Counted from the first letter of the stretch, positions 1 through 6,751 are shown. The stretch: 11,465 nt of DNA from Butyricicoccus_A sp964513445 (GCA_964513445.1 CAZEMM010000064.1:1-11465); one strand, 5' to 3'. Program-made: numbers and translations. Notes: a model not told the origin generated them from the sequence alone.

Positions 1-15
1 CTTTGGTACTGCCAT
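1..15 (-). CDS. rpmF: 50S ribosomal protein L32, first five codons only
   Basis: The left edge cuts this gene after five codons. The minus strand reads ATG GCA GTA CCA AAG (MAVPK), the usual first residues of bacterial L32. A full AGGAGGTG ribosome binding site lies at 24-31, 8 nt before the ATG. The gene follows yceD on the same strand by 59 nt, and yceD-rpmF is a long-known conserved operon. Identification rests on the N-terminus plus this context. The zinc-binding or zinc-free form of L32 cannot be judged because the Cys region is outside the window. Confidence 0.85.
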
Positions 16-74
16 TTCGGTAACACCTCCTCTGTCTATCCTGAATCGTTTATTCTTTGAATATGGTTTTGTCT

Positions 75-578
75 TCAGTCGTCCTGCTGCAGGAGCTTTT
101 GAAGAACCGCCATCCGGCTGTCGACCTCGCGTCTGTTACAGCCGCAGGGACCCTCGTTGAGATTTTTGCCGCAGGTCGGGCACAGGCCCTTGCAGTCCGC
201 GCGGCACAGATAGGTCATGCGAACCTCCAGCAGCAAATCGGGAATGATGATATCGTCCAGCTCGACGCTGTCGCCTTCCAGCTGATAGATATCATCCCTC
301 TCGTCATCCTGTGCCTCGCCGGACAAAATCATCTCGCACGGCACAGAAAGCTCTGCCTTGACGGGAGCCAGACAGCGGGCACACCGTGTTTCATACAGCG
401 CGCGGGCGACCGCACGCAGACTGAGCACGCCCAGATGATTCCGAACTTCTCCTTCGATGTGAACCGGCGTGCGGAACGGAAATCCCCCGTTCATCTCCTC
501 ACCGGTCAGGTCTGCGTCATAGGAAAAGTCAATCGTCTCTCCCTCTGTCACCGCAATGCGTTTCAAATCGAGTTTCAT
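75..578 (-). CDS. yceD: YceD / DUF177 family protein
   Basis: This is a 167-residue protein of the YceD (DUF177) family, which sits upstream of rpmF in many bacteria and is linked to 23S rRNA accumulation and ribosome biogenesis. Visible features are a CARC pair (C66, C69), an acidic stretch around residues 90-112 and a C-terminal Cys cluster with the family signature CKGLCPTCGKNLN (C129, C133, C136), then C145 and C147. The clustered cysteines suggest a zinc site, which I infer. The ATG start is preceded by a GAGGA site at about 585-589. A strong promoter lies just upstream, leaving a leader of roughly 20 nt. Transcription should continue into rpmF, since no terminator lies in the 59-nt gap. 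The length is normal for the Bacillota form. Confidence 0.9.
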   Translation of the reverse strand: MKLDLKRIAVTEGETIDFSYDADLTGEEMNGGFPFRTPVHIEGEVRNHLGVLSLRAVARALYETRCARCLAPVKAELSVPCEMILSGEAQDDERDDIYQLEGDSVELDDIIIPDLLLEVRMTYLCRADCKGLCPTCGKNLNEGPCGCNRREVDSRMAVLQKLLQQDD

Positions 579-605
579 AGCAATCCTCGCTGACGGTCAA
601 TTATT

Positions 606-635
606 AGTATACCTCATAAAAAAGCAGTTTGTCAA
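606..635 (-). promoter_or_regulatory. sigma-A promoter of yceD-rpmF
   Basis: On the minus strand there is a perfect -35 box TTGACA (630-635), an 18-nt spacer and a -10 box TATACT (606-611). The predicted start point is near 599, about 20 nt before the yceD ATG. This is the closest match to consensus in the window and fits a ribosomal-protein operon. Confidence 0.85.
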
Positions 636-676
636 CACCAAATATGCATCCCGTTCCGCATTTTTGAAGCTCATGT

Positions 677-705
677 ATTATAGCACATTTTTCGCCGTCT
701 GTATA
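677..705 (-). promoter_or_regulatory. possible second, upstream promoter of yceD
   Basis: The minus strand has a consensus extended -10, TGCTATAAT (hexamer 677-682), with a weak -35 TATACA (700-705) at 17 nt. It lies about 70 nt upstream of the main yceD promoter and would make a tandem pair. Confidence 0.5.
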
Positions 706-767
706 GCGCCGAACGCAAAAAAGCCCGCATTTGTCGAAAAAAAACGGTGCGTTTGTGCGTGTTATTC

Positions 768-776
768 TGTCATAAT
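768..776 (+). promoter_or_regulatory. possible extended -10 for the pseudouridine synthase operon
   Basis: TGTCATAAT (hexamer 771-776) is an extended -10 about 70 nt before the GTG start at 846. I see no good -35 at 16-18 nt. It is the best candidate in the 579-845 intergenic region for the rightward genes. Confidence 0.35.
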
Positions 777-845
777 CCCGCAAAAGGCATTGCTTTTCCG
801 CCCACATGCGGGTAAACTGAGAACAGAACGCAAGGAGGAACGACC

Positions 846-1838
846 GTGAAACAATTCACCATCTCCCGAAATGACAGCGGACAGCGTCTGAACAAATTTT
901 TGCAAAAGGCTGTCCCGCAGCTTTCCGGCGGACTGATGTACAAATACATCCGCCTCAAGCGCATCAAGCTCAACGGCAAGCGCACGCAGGCGGATTACCG
1001 CCTGTGCGAGGGCGATGTGCTGCAGCTATATATCAACGACACCTTTTTTGAAAAGCCGGACGAAACGCAGGCATACAAGACCGCCCGCACCGATCTCGAT
1101 ATCCTGTATGAGGATGCGCACATCCTGCTGGTCAACAAGCCGGCCGGACTGGTCGTGCACGCGGACGACAGCGGCGCGGCAGATACGCTGATCGCCCGCA
1201 TTCAGGGCTATCTGTACCAGAGCGGCAAATGGGATCCGTCGGACGCCGCATCGTTTACACCGTCGCTGTGCAACCGCATCGACCGCGGCACCTCCGGCAT
1301 CGTCATCGCCGCCAAGACTGCGGAGGCGCTGCGCGTGATGAACCAGAAAATCCGTGACCGCGAGCTGCACAAGAGCTATCTGTGCGTCGCATGCGGGCGC
1401 GTGCGCCCCAAGGCCGGACGCATTCAAAACTACATCCTGCGTCACAAGGACGCGCATCGCGTTACGGTACATGACCGGCCCGTGCGCGGGGCGCGCACGG
1501 CCATCACCCAGTACCGCGTGCTACGCGAGACCGACGAGCTGTCGCTGGTCGAATGCGACCTCATCACCGGGCGCACCCATCAGCTGCGCGCGCATTTCGC
1601 CCACATGGGCTATCCGCTGCTCGGCGACAGCAAATACGGCAAAAATGAGATGAACCGCAAGTACCACCGCCGGTCTCAGGCGCTGTGCGCATACAAGCTG
1701 CGCTTTGCTTTCACAACTGACGCGGGCGAGCTGAATGATTTAAACGGCAGGACGTTTACCGTCCCGCACGTCGAATTTACCGCGCTGTTTGACGGCGCGC
1801 CCGAGCAAGGAGGACACCATGGCAAGCAAATGCGATGA
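846..1838 (+). CDS. RluA-family rRNA pseudouridine synthase
   Basis: A 330-residue protein of the RluA/RluC/RluD family, which isomerises uridine to pseudouridine in RNA, usually 23S rRNA. An S4-type RNA-binding domain covers about residues 1-65. The catalytic domain follows, with HILLVNKPAGLVVHA (92-106), the active-site motif NRIDRGTSG (143-151, catalytic Asp146, with Ile where HRLD is common) and TGRTHQLRAH (241-250) followed by GYPLLGDSKYG. The start is GTG at 846, preceded by AAGGAGG (about 833-839). The target uridine cannot be told from sequence, since RluC- and RluD-like clostridial paralogues look alike. The last 20 nt overlap the next gene, so the two are probably translationally coupled and transcribed together up to the terminators at 1995-2060. 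Confidence 0.92.
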   Translation: MKQFTISRNDSGQRLNKFLQKAVPQLSGGLMYKYIRLKRIKLNGKRTQADYRLCEGDVLQLYINDTFFEKPDETQAYKTARTDLDILYEDAHILLVNKPAGLVVHADDSGAADTLIARIQGYLYQSGKWDPSDAASFTPSLCNRIDRGTSGIVIAAKTAEALRVMNQKIRDRELHKSYLCVACGRVRPKAGRIQNYILRHKDAHRVTVHDRPVRGARTAITQYRVLRETDELSLVECDLITGRTHQLRAHFAHMGYPLLGDSKYGKNEMNRKYHRRSQALCAYKLRFAFTTDAGELNDLNGRTFTVPHVEFTALFDGAPEQGGHHGKQMR

Positions 1839-1995
1839 CTGCATGTATTTTGAATATGACGAGGAATTCGGCTATTCCGTCTGCCAGCAGGAACTGGACG
1901 AGGACGAGATGCGCCGCTTCATCGCGGATACATTTTCCGACTGCCCGTATTACCGCCCCGGTGACGACTATTCCATCGTGCGGCGGCAGAACTGA
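1819..1995 (+). CDS. small Cys-rich protein, DUF6472-like
   Basis: A 58-residue acidic protein starting at the ATG at 1819. AAGGAGG at 1807-1813 supports this start over an in-frame ATG ten codons upstream. Four cysteines (C5, C8, C22, C42) are placed like a small zinc-binding fold. The pattern CDDCMYF, YDEEFGYSVC, LDEDEMRRF and CPYYRPGDDY resembles, from memory, the clostridial DUF6472 family of unknown function. It begins inside the 3' end of the pseudouridine synthase gene (20-nt overlap, different frame), so it is very likely co-translated with it. A ribosome- or RNA-related role is only a guess from that linkage. Confidence 0.82.
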   Translation: MASKCDDCMYFEYDEEFGYSVCQQELDEDEMRRFIADTFSDCPYYRPGDDYSIVRRQN

Positions 1996-2020
1996 AAAAG
2001 CCACCTTGCGGTGACTTTTT
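1995..2020. terminator. bidirectional terminator hairpin between convergent genes
   Basis: Arms 1995-2005 and 2010-2020 (A5-G-CCACC / GGTGAC-T5) enclose a 4-nt loop. On the plus strand one C-A mismatch interrupts the stem. On the minus strand that position becomes a U-G wobble and the loop reads GCAA, a GNRA tetraloop. Runs of five T follow on both strands, so it can serve both the rightward operon and the leftward fruK. Confidence 0.75.
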
Positions 2021-2031
2021 CGACAGGCTGT

Positions 2032-2060
2032 GAGCAGCGAAGTGATTTCGCTGCTCTTTT
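2032..2060 (+). terminator. second terminator of the pseudouridine synthase operon
   Basis: A perfect 10-bp inverted repeat GAGCAGCGAA / TTCGCTGCTC (2032-2041, 2047-2056) with a 5-nt loop is followed on the plus strand by TTTT. It stands 12 nt after the first hairpin and backs it up. Confidence 0.75.
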
Positions 2061-2077
2061 CATACCGTTAGACTTTT

Positions 2078-3016
2078 TTACATTGTGTAGACCTTAATGG
2101 TTTCATATACCTCAAAGGCCTCCTTCATGCTGGCCATTTGCGAGCCGGGCAGCTTTGCCGATGCGGTGCCCATCGCCACGGCGAACTTGGCAAGCTCCTC
2201 ACTGGACATGCCCTGATTGTACGCATGGCAGATCGCACCGACCATCGCGTCGCCCGAGCCGATCGCGCTCTTGTCCGCCGGGCCAGCCTCCGCAACCACA
2301 TACAGCGGCTTCTCCTCCGGGAAGATAAACAGCGCGCCGTTCGGTCCCAGCGATGCGCAAATCGTCTGCGCGCCTTGATCGACCAGCGGAAGCGCATGCG
2401 CCAGCGCCTCCTCCGGATCATGCGTGCGCGGCTTTCCGGTCATTTTCGCAAGCTCTACGGTATTCGGCTTGATAAAATCCGGCTTATACGCCAGCGAATT
2501 GCGGACAGTGTCACCGTCTGAATCAATCAGCAGCGGGCAGCCCGCCTTCTTGATGATTTTGATGATCTTCATATACTGCTTTTCCTTCATGCCGGGCGGA
2601 ATACGACCGCACAGCACAAACAGGTTATTCGGGTCGAGATACAGCTTGAGCCGCTCAAGAAAACGCAGATAATCCTCATCCTCTACCTTGGAGCCCTTTT
2701 CATTGAAATCCGTATGGCTTCCGTCCGGATGAACAATCTGTGTATTGACGCGCGTCTCGCCCGCAACGTCCGTGAAATCATGGTGGATACCAAGCGCAGT
2801 CAGTGCATGCTTGACCTCGCGGCCATTGTTGCCTGCGGAAAAGCCCAGTACGACAGTCTCTCCGCCCAGTGAACGGATTGCTCTGGATACATTGATGCCG
2901 CGTCCGCCGACAGAAACAATTCCCTCTGCAACTGTATTCACTGCGCCCAGCTCGACTTCCTCCTCGACGATCAGGGTGCGGTCAATCGCCGGATTTAGCG
3001 TGATGGTTATAATCAT
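2078..3016 (-). CDS. fruK: PfkB-family 1-phosphofructokinase / tagatose-6-phosphate kinase type hexose kinase
   Basis: A 312-residue sugar kinase of the PfkB (ribokinase) superfamily, in the 1-phosphofructokinase/LacC branch that makes a sugar bisphosphate for glycolysis. Evidence: N-terminal TLNPAIDRT (6-14), the glycine-rich sugar-binding segment VGGRGINVSRA (36-46), CGRIPPG (136-142) where SGSLPPG is usual, KPNTVEL (183-189), SLGPNGAL (222-229) and the catalytic IGSGDAMVGA (252-261) with Asp256 as base. AGGAGG stands just before the ATG. GSGDA is somewhat more LacC-like than the GAGDS of many FruK proteins, so fructose-1-phosphate and tagatose-6-phosphate are both possible substrates. No PTS transporter, fruR or aldolase gene lies beside it, and it has its own promoter. 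It is therefore a monocistronic kinase whose sugar source is encoded elsewhere. Confidence 0.85.
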   Translation of the reverse strand: MIITITLNPAIDRTLIVEEEVELGAVNTVAEGIVSVGGRGINVSRAIRSLGGETVVLGFSAGNNGREVKHALTALGIHHDFTDVAGETRVNTQIVHPDGSHTDFNEKGSKVEDEDYLRFLERLKLYLDPNNLFVLCGRIPPGMKEKQYMKIIKIIKKAGCPLLIDSDGDTVRNSLAYKPDFIKPNTVELAKMTGKPRTHDPEEALAHALPLVDQGAQTICASLGPNGALFIFPEEKPLYVVAEAGPADKSAIGSGDAMVGAICHAYNQGMSSEELAKFAVAMGTASAKLPGSQMASMKEAFEVYETIKVYTM

Positions 3017-3048
3017 GGATAAATCCTCCTGATGTTGCTTAAAATGAA

Positions 3049-3066
3049 CAAATGCCCCTTCATTTG
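3049..3066. promoter_or_regulatory. inverted repeat just after the fruK start point, possible operator
   Basis: CAAATG (3049-3054) and CATTTG (3061-3066) form a perfect 6-bp dyad with a 6-nt centre. It lies only a few nt downstream of the predicted fruK transcription start, where a repressor would block initiation. It could equally be a weak leader hairpin. No regulator gene is nearby. Confidence 0.35.
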
Positions 3067-3076
3067 CCCTGCTTCT

Positions 3077-3105
3077 ATTGTACCTTTTTTATCGTGTATT
3101 GTAAA
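3077..3105 (-). promoter_or_regulatory. sigma-A promoter of fruK
   Basis: On the minus strand: -35 TTTACA (3100-3105, five of six), a 17-nt spacer and -10 TACAAT (3077-3082, five of six). The predicted start is near 3070, giving a leader of about 54 nt that contains the 3049-3066 dyad and the ribosome binding site. Confidence 0.75.
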
Positions 3106-3203
3106 TGGAAAAACAGAATTATTCAATTTTTCTTGCGAAAATTTCCCTCTTTATCGTGCAAAAAGCTGTGTGGGCGTGCACGCAGTTCTCTGTCATTACG
3201 CGG

Positions 3204-3644
3204 TCAAAAGCAAATCTCATGCGGCTCGTCTTCCGTGGCGTACAGCTCCCGCCGGATGATGTTAAACAAATCCTCCGCCATGGTCAGGATGTTATAAATC
3301 TGCGTCTCCGTGATATCGAACGGCAGATCCGTCGGATAACGCGTCTCAATGTAATAGTTATTGAGCGCTGCGCTCTCATCCAGATAGCGGATAAACGTAT
3401 CGTCGCAGTTCGCCGCCTGACGGCACAGGAAGGTCAGGTTGTGCCCGTCAAAATGCCGTCCCGTGCGAAACAGCAGATAGCCCTTGAGCGCTTTTTCAAT
3501 CGCCTGCTGACAGTGAAATGCCACTGCCATCGTATCGCCGCCCCAGGTCAGCAGGATGCGCGCGCTCTGCAAATCGCTGAGCGCTTTTTCCAGCCATTTG
3601 TAATAATACCGGCTGTCTCCGCTGCCCTTACGCCGTCTCGCCAT
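3204..3644 (-). CDS. HEPN domain protein
   Basis: A 146-residue protein of the COG2250-type HEPN family. It shows the helical core FHCQQAIEKALKGYL (43-57), GHNLTFLC (67-74) and NNYYIETRYPTDLPFD (95-110), the conserved RYP segment. HEPN proteins paired with MNT nucleotidyltransferases are known toxin-antitoxin modules in which HEPN is the RNase. Here the Arg of TRYP is not followed by the His of the R-x(4-6)-H nuclease motif, so RNase activity is doubtful. The start chosen is the ATG at 3644, preceded by GAAGGGG; it overlaps the end of the upstream MNT gene by 17 nt, a typical coupled pair. An in-frame ATG at 3680 lies deeper inside the MNT gene and lacks a good ribosome binding site. No convincing terminator follows. 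Confidence 0.8.
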   Translation of the reverse strand: MARRRKGSGDSRYYYKWLEKALSDLQSARILLTWGGDTMAVAFHCQQAIEKALKGYLLFRTGRHFDGHNLTFLCRQAANCDDTFIRYLDESAALNNYYIETRYPTDLPFDITETQIYNILTMAEDLFNIIRRELYATEDEPHEICF

Positions 3645-3924
3645 ACAGTACCGTCCCCTTCTTTTTGATGGCCGCGGCATAGCTTCCGCTGTCAGTCAGC
3701 ATACGCCGCCAATCCTCCGTGCTGTACAACAGGAACTGAACCGGAAACGGCGCATCTACCTTGAGATACAGCTCAGGCAGCAGATATTTTTTATCGAATT
3801 TGTCGAGAATAATACACAGATCCGCCGATTTGATCGTCCGGCTGCCCGCAACGAATTTTTCTCCATATAATATCACGCCCCGCGGCTCGCAGCATGCCAA
3901 AATCGCATCTATAATTTCCTTCAT
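3628..3924 (-). CDS. degenerate minimal nucleotidyltransferase (MNT-like) protein
   Basis: A 98-residue protein with the size and N-terminal layout of a MNT-type nucleotidyltransferase: a helix, then GVILYGEKFVAGSRTIKSAD and LCIILDKF (16-43). The canonical form is a strand followed by GS-x(9-11)-SDxD and a hydrophobic strand. Here the GS is GE (21-22) and the SDxD position reads SADL (33-36), so the metal-binding aspartates are not in register and catalysis is unlikely. The ATG at 3924 has AGGGAGG 7 nt upstream; a GTG two codons earlier has no room for a site. It starts 18 nt after the thioesterase stop and overlaps the HEPN gene. It may be a non-enzymatic partner of the HEPN protein. Assignment rests on pattern and pairing. 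Confidence 0.7.
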   Translation of the reverse strand: MKEIIDAILACCEPRGVILYGEKFVAGSRTIKSADLCIILDKFDKKYLLPELYLKVDAPFPVQFLLYSTEDWRRMLTDSGSYAAAIKKKGTVLYGETA

Positions 3925-3942
3925 GCCCACGCCTCCCTTCTC

Positions 3943-4665
3943 TCAAAGCTGTGAAAACACGACCTCCGCCTGCACATTTTCCTGCGCGCCGTCCTTCGCC
4001 GCCACATACAGGCCGTTTTTGCCCGACCCGCGCACGATATCCAGCGTGGTGCCGCAGATGGTTTCATGGATGTAGTTGACCTGCATCTGCGATACCCAGC
4101 GCGTCTCATTGTGCTCCAATCCAAACGCGTCGGACAGGATATCCACCGCCTTGACATTGTTCAAATGGCGATTGATGTCAATATCGCTGTACCGCACCTC
4201 TCTGGAAAAGCAGGTCTCCTGCTGCTCGGCATGCAGCGATTTGAGCACCTCCTGCTCCCCGACCAGCTGCGGCGCGATATCCATACCGAGCGACCTTGGG
4301 CGCAGCAGACGCCGCGATGTCAGATCGACAATCGCCCACATCGTCACCGCATGTCCGACCGGCTGTCCCTTAACGCGGAACGCAAAATCACGATACCACG
4401 ACGCGCCCTTGATCTGGCGCGGCCATGTCGTCACATTGACAATGTCAAACATCTTTAACGGCCGATCAAGCACATATTTGACGCGGGAGAGCACCCAAAA
4501 CGCGTTTTTCTTTGCGAGCTCCTCGCCGCCAATTCCCATTTCCACCGCATGCCGTGTCGCAATATCCTGCATAAAATCAACAATGGCAGATGGCCGCGCG
4601 ATGCCGCGGCAGTCGATTTGTCCAATATCCAGCGCATAATCCTTTGAAAGCTGAACCTCTGGCAT
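3943..4665 (-). CDS. acyl-ACP thioesterase (FatA/FatB-type, double hotdog)
   Basis: A 240-residue soluble thioesterase that releases fatty acids from acyl carrier protein. The two hotdog halves are visible: the N-terminal half contains FMQDIATRHAVEMGIG (31-46), FWVLSRVKYVLDRPL (56-70) and ASWYRDFAF (88-96). The second half carries YSDIDINRHLNNVKAVDI (159-176), the plant FatA/B active-site motif with Asp163, Asn165 and His167. Glu201 in NYIHETICG matches the fourth catalytic position of the plant enzymes. The ATG at 4665 is preceded by GAGGAGG; the open frame runs much further upstream but that part has no family similarity and covers the promoter region. Context: first gene of a leftward cassette with MNT and HEPN genes, divergent from the GNAT gene. 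It probably tunes membrane fatty-acid composition or releases free acids. Confidence 0.9.
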   Translation of the reverse strand: MPEVQLSKDYALDIGQIDCRGIARPSAIVDFMQDIATRHAVEMGIGGEELAKKNAFWVLSRVKYVLDRPLKMFDIVNVTTWPRQIKGASWYRDFAFRVKGQPVGHAVTMWAIVDLTSRRLLRPRSLGMDIAPQLVGEQEVLKSLHAEQQETCFSREVRYSDIDINRHLNNVKAVDILSDAFGLEHNETRWVSQMQVNYIHETICGTTLDIVRGSGKNGLYVAAKDGAQENVQAEVVFSQL

Positions 4666-4724
4666 TGTGTTTTCCTCCTCATTCAGCTGGGGCATACCCC
4701 TAATATATAGATTGCTATGCATAT

Positions 4725-4730
4725 AGTATA
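4725..4730 (-). promoter_or_regulatory. -10 box of the thioesterase-MNT-HEPN cassette
   Basis: The minus strand has TATACT, 60 nt upstream of the thioesterase ATG in an AT-rich stretch. The -35 region at 17 nt (TTTCTT) is weak. The leader contains a GGGG-CATA-CCCC dyad (4689-4700) immediately before the ribosome binding region. Confidence 0.5.
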
Positions 4731-4783
4731 GCGCATTTTTTATTGAAAAGAAAGTAGCGCGGCACGGACGCGTCGGGAAAAAG

Positions 4784-4812
4784 TTGTCGCATTGGGAAAA
4801 ATATGATACACT
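4784..4812 (+). promoter_or_regulatory. promoter of the GNAT gene
   Basis: -35 TTGTCG (4784-4789), a 17-nt spacer and an extended -10 TGATACACT (hexamer 4807-4812). It points rightward toward the ATG at 4865 and is divergent from the thioesterase promoter, about 55 nt away. Confidence 0.55.
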
Positions 4813-4864
4813 GGTCTTGCAGTCAGGAAAAAAACGCTCCGGCTGCATGAAAGGATGTGTTTTT

Positions 4865-5359
4865 ATGATGCAATTGTGCATTGAGCAGATTTCAGACAGC
4901 GAGGTGGACACCGTCGCCGCGCTGGCCACGGAGATCTGGCACGAGTTTTTTCCAAAAATCCTCACAGCGGGCCAAATCGATTATATGGTAGAAAAATTCC
5001 AATCCGCGCCCGCTATGCGCGAGCAGCTGCGCGGCGGCTATCGCTATTATGCCGTGCGGCGCGGTGGCGAGCTGATCGGCTATATCGGCGTGCAGCCGCA
5101 GGAAGAGCGCCTGTTCCTCAGCAAGATCTATCTGCGCAAGGACTGCCGCGGCCATGGATATGGACGCCAAATGCTCGATTTTGTCGTCGCGCTGGCGCGG
5201 GAGCTTGGCGAGACAGCAGTCTATCTCACGGTCAACCGGTTTAACGATTCCTCTATCGCCGTCTATCTCCGGACCGGCTTTACTGTCATCGATCAGACCG
5301 TCACAGATATTGGCCACGGGTATGTAATGGATGATTTCATTATGCAGCTTTCGGTATAA
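4865..5359 (+). CDS. GNAT family N-acetyltransferase
   Basis: A 164-residue GCN5-related acetyltransferase that would transfer an acetyl group from acetyl-CoA to an amine. Motif A is LSKIYLRKDCRGHGYGRQML (85-104), with the pyrophosphate-binding RGHGYG (95-100). Motif B is NRFNDSSIAVYLRTGF (124-139), with the usual Asn and Tyr. The ATG at 4865 is preceded by AAAGGA at 9 nt; ATG 4868 is an alternative, and the open frame upstream covers the promoter. The substrate is unknown; the layout recalls the RimI/PaiA-like small GNATs but I cannot separate them. The next gene starts 56 nt downstream with no terminator between, so the two may be co-transcribed. Confidence 0.88.
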   Translation: MMQLCIEQISDSEVDTVAALATEIWHEFFPKILTAGQIDYMVEKFQSAPAMREQLRGGYRYYAVRRGGELIGYIGVQPQEERLFLSKIYLRKDCRGHGYGRQMLDFVVALARELGETAVYLTVNRFNDSSIAVYLRTGFTVIDQTVTDIGHGYVMDDFIMQLSV

Positions 5360-5414
5360 TTTGCCTGCTCGTCCACGTAAAATGTAGCAAATATGGACAC
5401 GAAGGGGGCATACC

Positions 5415-6689
5415 ATGAAACGATTATTTGCACTGATTGTCCTGTTTTTGATCGGGGTGAGCGGCGTGCTGTGGTACTACACCGGCGTGCTGCCCAATCC
5501 CGCCGAGCTGCTGGAACAAATACGCGCGTCCGATTCGGATATCACACAGCTGGACACGGAGGAAATCCGCGCCTGCTGGGTGGCGACGGCATATGCCATC
5601 GACTATCCGGAGCAGCCGACGACCGACGCCGACGCGCTGCGGTCACGCTGCGACGCCATATTGGACAGCGCGCAGGCAGCCGGCTGCAATACGATCTACT
5701 TACAGGTGCGCCCATCGGCGGATGCGCTGTATCCATCCGAATTATTCCCGTGGAGCCGGTATCTGACAGGCGAATGCGGCACGCCGCCGTCGGATGATTT
5801 TGACCCGCTGGCCTATTGGCTTGAGCAGGCACATACGCGCGGCATGCGGCTGGAGGCGTGGATCAATCCCTACCGCATCTGCGCGGGCGAAAACGCCGCG
5901 GCAGACTTTGACGCGCTGCCGGACAGCGCACCGGCCAAGCAGCACCCGGAGTGGGTTGTCGCGTGCGACGGCGGCTATTATTTCAATCCCGGCCTTGCCG
6001 AGGTGCGCCAGCTCATCTGCGACGGCGTGCAGGAGATTGTCACGCAGTATGCCGTTGACGGCGTTCAGTTTGACGACTATTTTTACCCCTCCACCTCGTT
6101 TGACGACGACGCGGCATATCGCGCCAGCCCTGACGCGGGCAGCCGCGCCGACTGGCGGCGCGACAACGTCAACCAGCTGGTGCAGGCTGTCTATGACGTT
6201 GTCCACACACAGGCGCAAAACCCGGACTGCGTGTTCGGCATCAGTCCGTCCGGCATCTGGCGCAACAAGGGCATCAATGTCTTTGGCGGCAGCGATACGC
6301 GCGGCTACGAGCATTACACCTCCTCGTATGCCGATTCGGTCAAATGGATCGAAAACGGATGGATCGACTACATCTGCCCGCAGATCTATTGGGAGATCGG
6401 CAACGAAGCTGCGGATTTTGCCACATTGACCGACTGGTGGGCGCATCAAGTGGAGGGCACAGACGTGCAGCTGCTCATCGGCCTTGCCGCTTACAAATGC
6501 GGCGACGCGGAAAACGGCGAGATCTGGCAAAACGATGGCGTCGGTGAAATCGGCCGGCAGATTGACCGCATCCGCTCCATCGAGGAAATCGACGGCTATG
6601 CCATATTCAGCTATTCCAATCTGGAAACGACAGACGGGTTATCCGCCCTTCTGGAGCAAAAATGCGCTGCAGAGCAGGATGCATCATAA
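5415..6689 (+). CDS. membrane-anchored glycosyl-hydrolase-like protein, GHL10 / YngK type
   Basis: A 424-residue protein whose N-terminus (MKRLFALIVLFLIGVSGVLW) is a lysine/arginine start followed by one hydrophobic segment, so it is an anchor or uncleaved signal and the rest is extracellular. The body matches the GHL10 family (PF02638, related to B. subtilis YngK): EIRACWVATAY (50-60), NTIYLQVRPSADALYPS (92-108), RLEAWINPYR (145-154), VDGVQFDDYFYP (214-225) with the paired aspartates of the active region, and WIDYICPQIYW (316-326), then GLAAYKCG and GYAIFSYSNL near the end. It has a TIM-barrel fold and probably acts on cell-surface or peptidoglycan-linked glycan. The ATG has GAAGGGGG upstream. 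The gene ends next to the palindrome chain at 6698. No carbohydrate-binding or SLH domain is visible. Confidence 0.88.
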   Translation: MKRLFALIVLFLIGVSGVLWYYTGVLPNPAELLEQIRASDSDITQLDTEEIRACWVATAYAIDYPEQPTTDADALRSRCDAILDSAQAAGCNTIYLQVRPSADALYPSELFPWSRYLTGECGTPPSDDFDPLAYWLEQAHTRGMRLEAWINPYRICAGENAAADFDALPDSAPAKQHPEWVVACDGGYYFNPGLAEVRQLICDGVQEIVTQYAVDGVQFDDYFYPSTSFDDDAAYRASPDAGSRADWRRDNVNQLVQAVYDVVHTQAQNPDCVFGISPSGIWRNKGINVFGGSDTRGYEHYTSSYADSVKWIENGWIDYICPQIYWEIGNEAADFATLTDWWAHQVEGTDVQLLIGLAAYKCGDAENGEIWQNDGVGEIGRQIDRIRSIEEIDGYAIFSYSNLETTDGLSALLEQKCAAEQDAS

Positions 6690-6697
6690 CGACAGCA

Positions 6698-6723
6698 AAG
6701 CGGGACGCCAAGGCGTCCCGCTT
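6698..6723. terminator. perfect 26-bp palindrome, copy 1, likely GHL10 terminator
   Basis: AAGCGGGACGCC and GGCGTCCCGCTT pair perfectly around AA, 8 nt after the GHL10 stop. The stem is very stable but is not followed by a T run, so it is a transcript 3' end or stabiliser more than a textbook terminator. The identical 26 bp recur at 6958-6983. Confidence 0.6.
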
Positions 6724-6751
6724 CAGCGTGTCGACAAAGGTCGACACGCTG
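6724..6751. repeat. perfect 12-bp inverted repeat, loop AAAG
   Basis: CAGCGTGTCGAC (6724-6735) and GTCGACACGCTG (6740-6751) are exact reverse complements around AAAG. It starts on the base after copy 1 of the 26-bp palindrome ends. Confidence 0.8.

Noticed and set aside
57..593. Rightward 178-codon open frame over the yceD region
   Set aside because: It is antisense to yceD, which has family motifs, a promoter and a ribosome binding site. The rightward frame has none of these.
3120..3200. AT-rich hairpin (about 3123-3144) and GCGTGCACGC palindrome (3175-3184) as a terminator for the HEPN gene
   Set aside because: Neither combines a stable GC stem with a T run in the leftward direction, and the AT-rich arms contain a mismatch.
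4666..4965. N-terminal extension of the thioesterase to 340 residues
   Set aside because: The extra 100 residues have no family similarity and cover the divergent promoters. GAGGAGG directly precedes the internal ATG at 4665.
5742..6530. Leftward 262-codon open frame inside the GHL10 gene
   Set aside because: It is a shadow frame in GC-rich coding sequence. The rightward frame carries clear GHL10 motifs.
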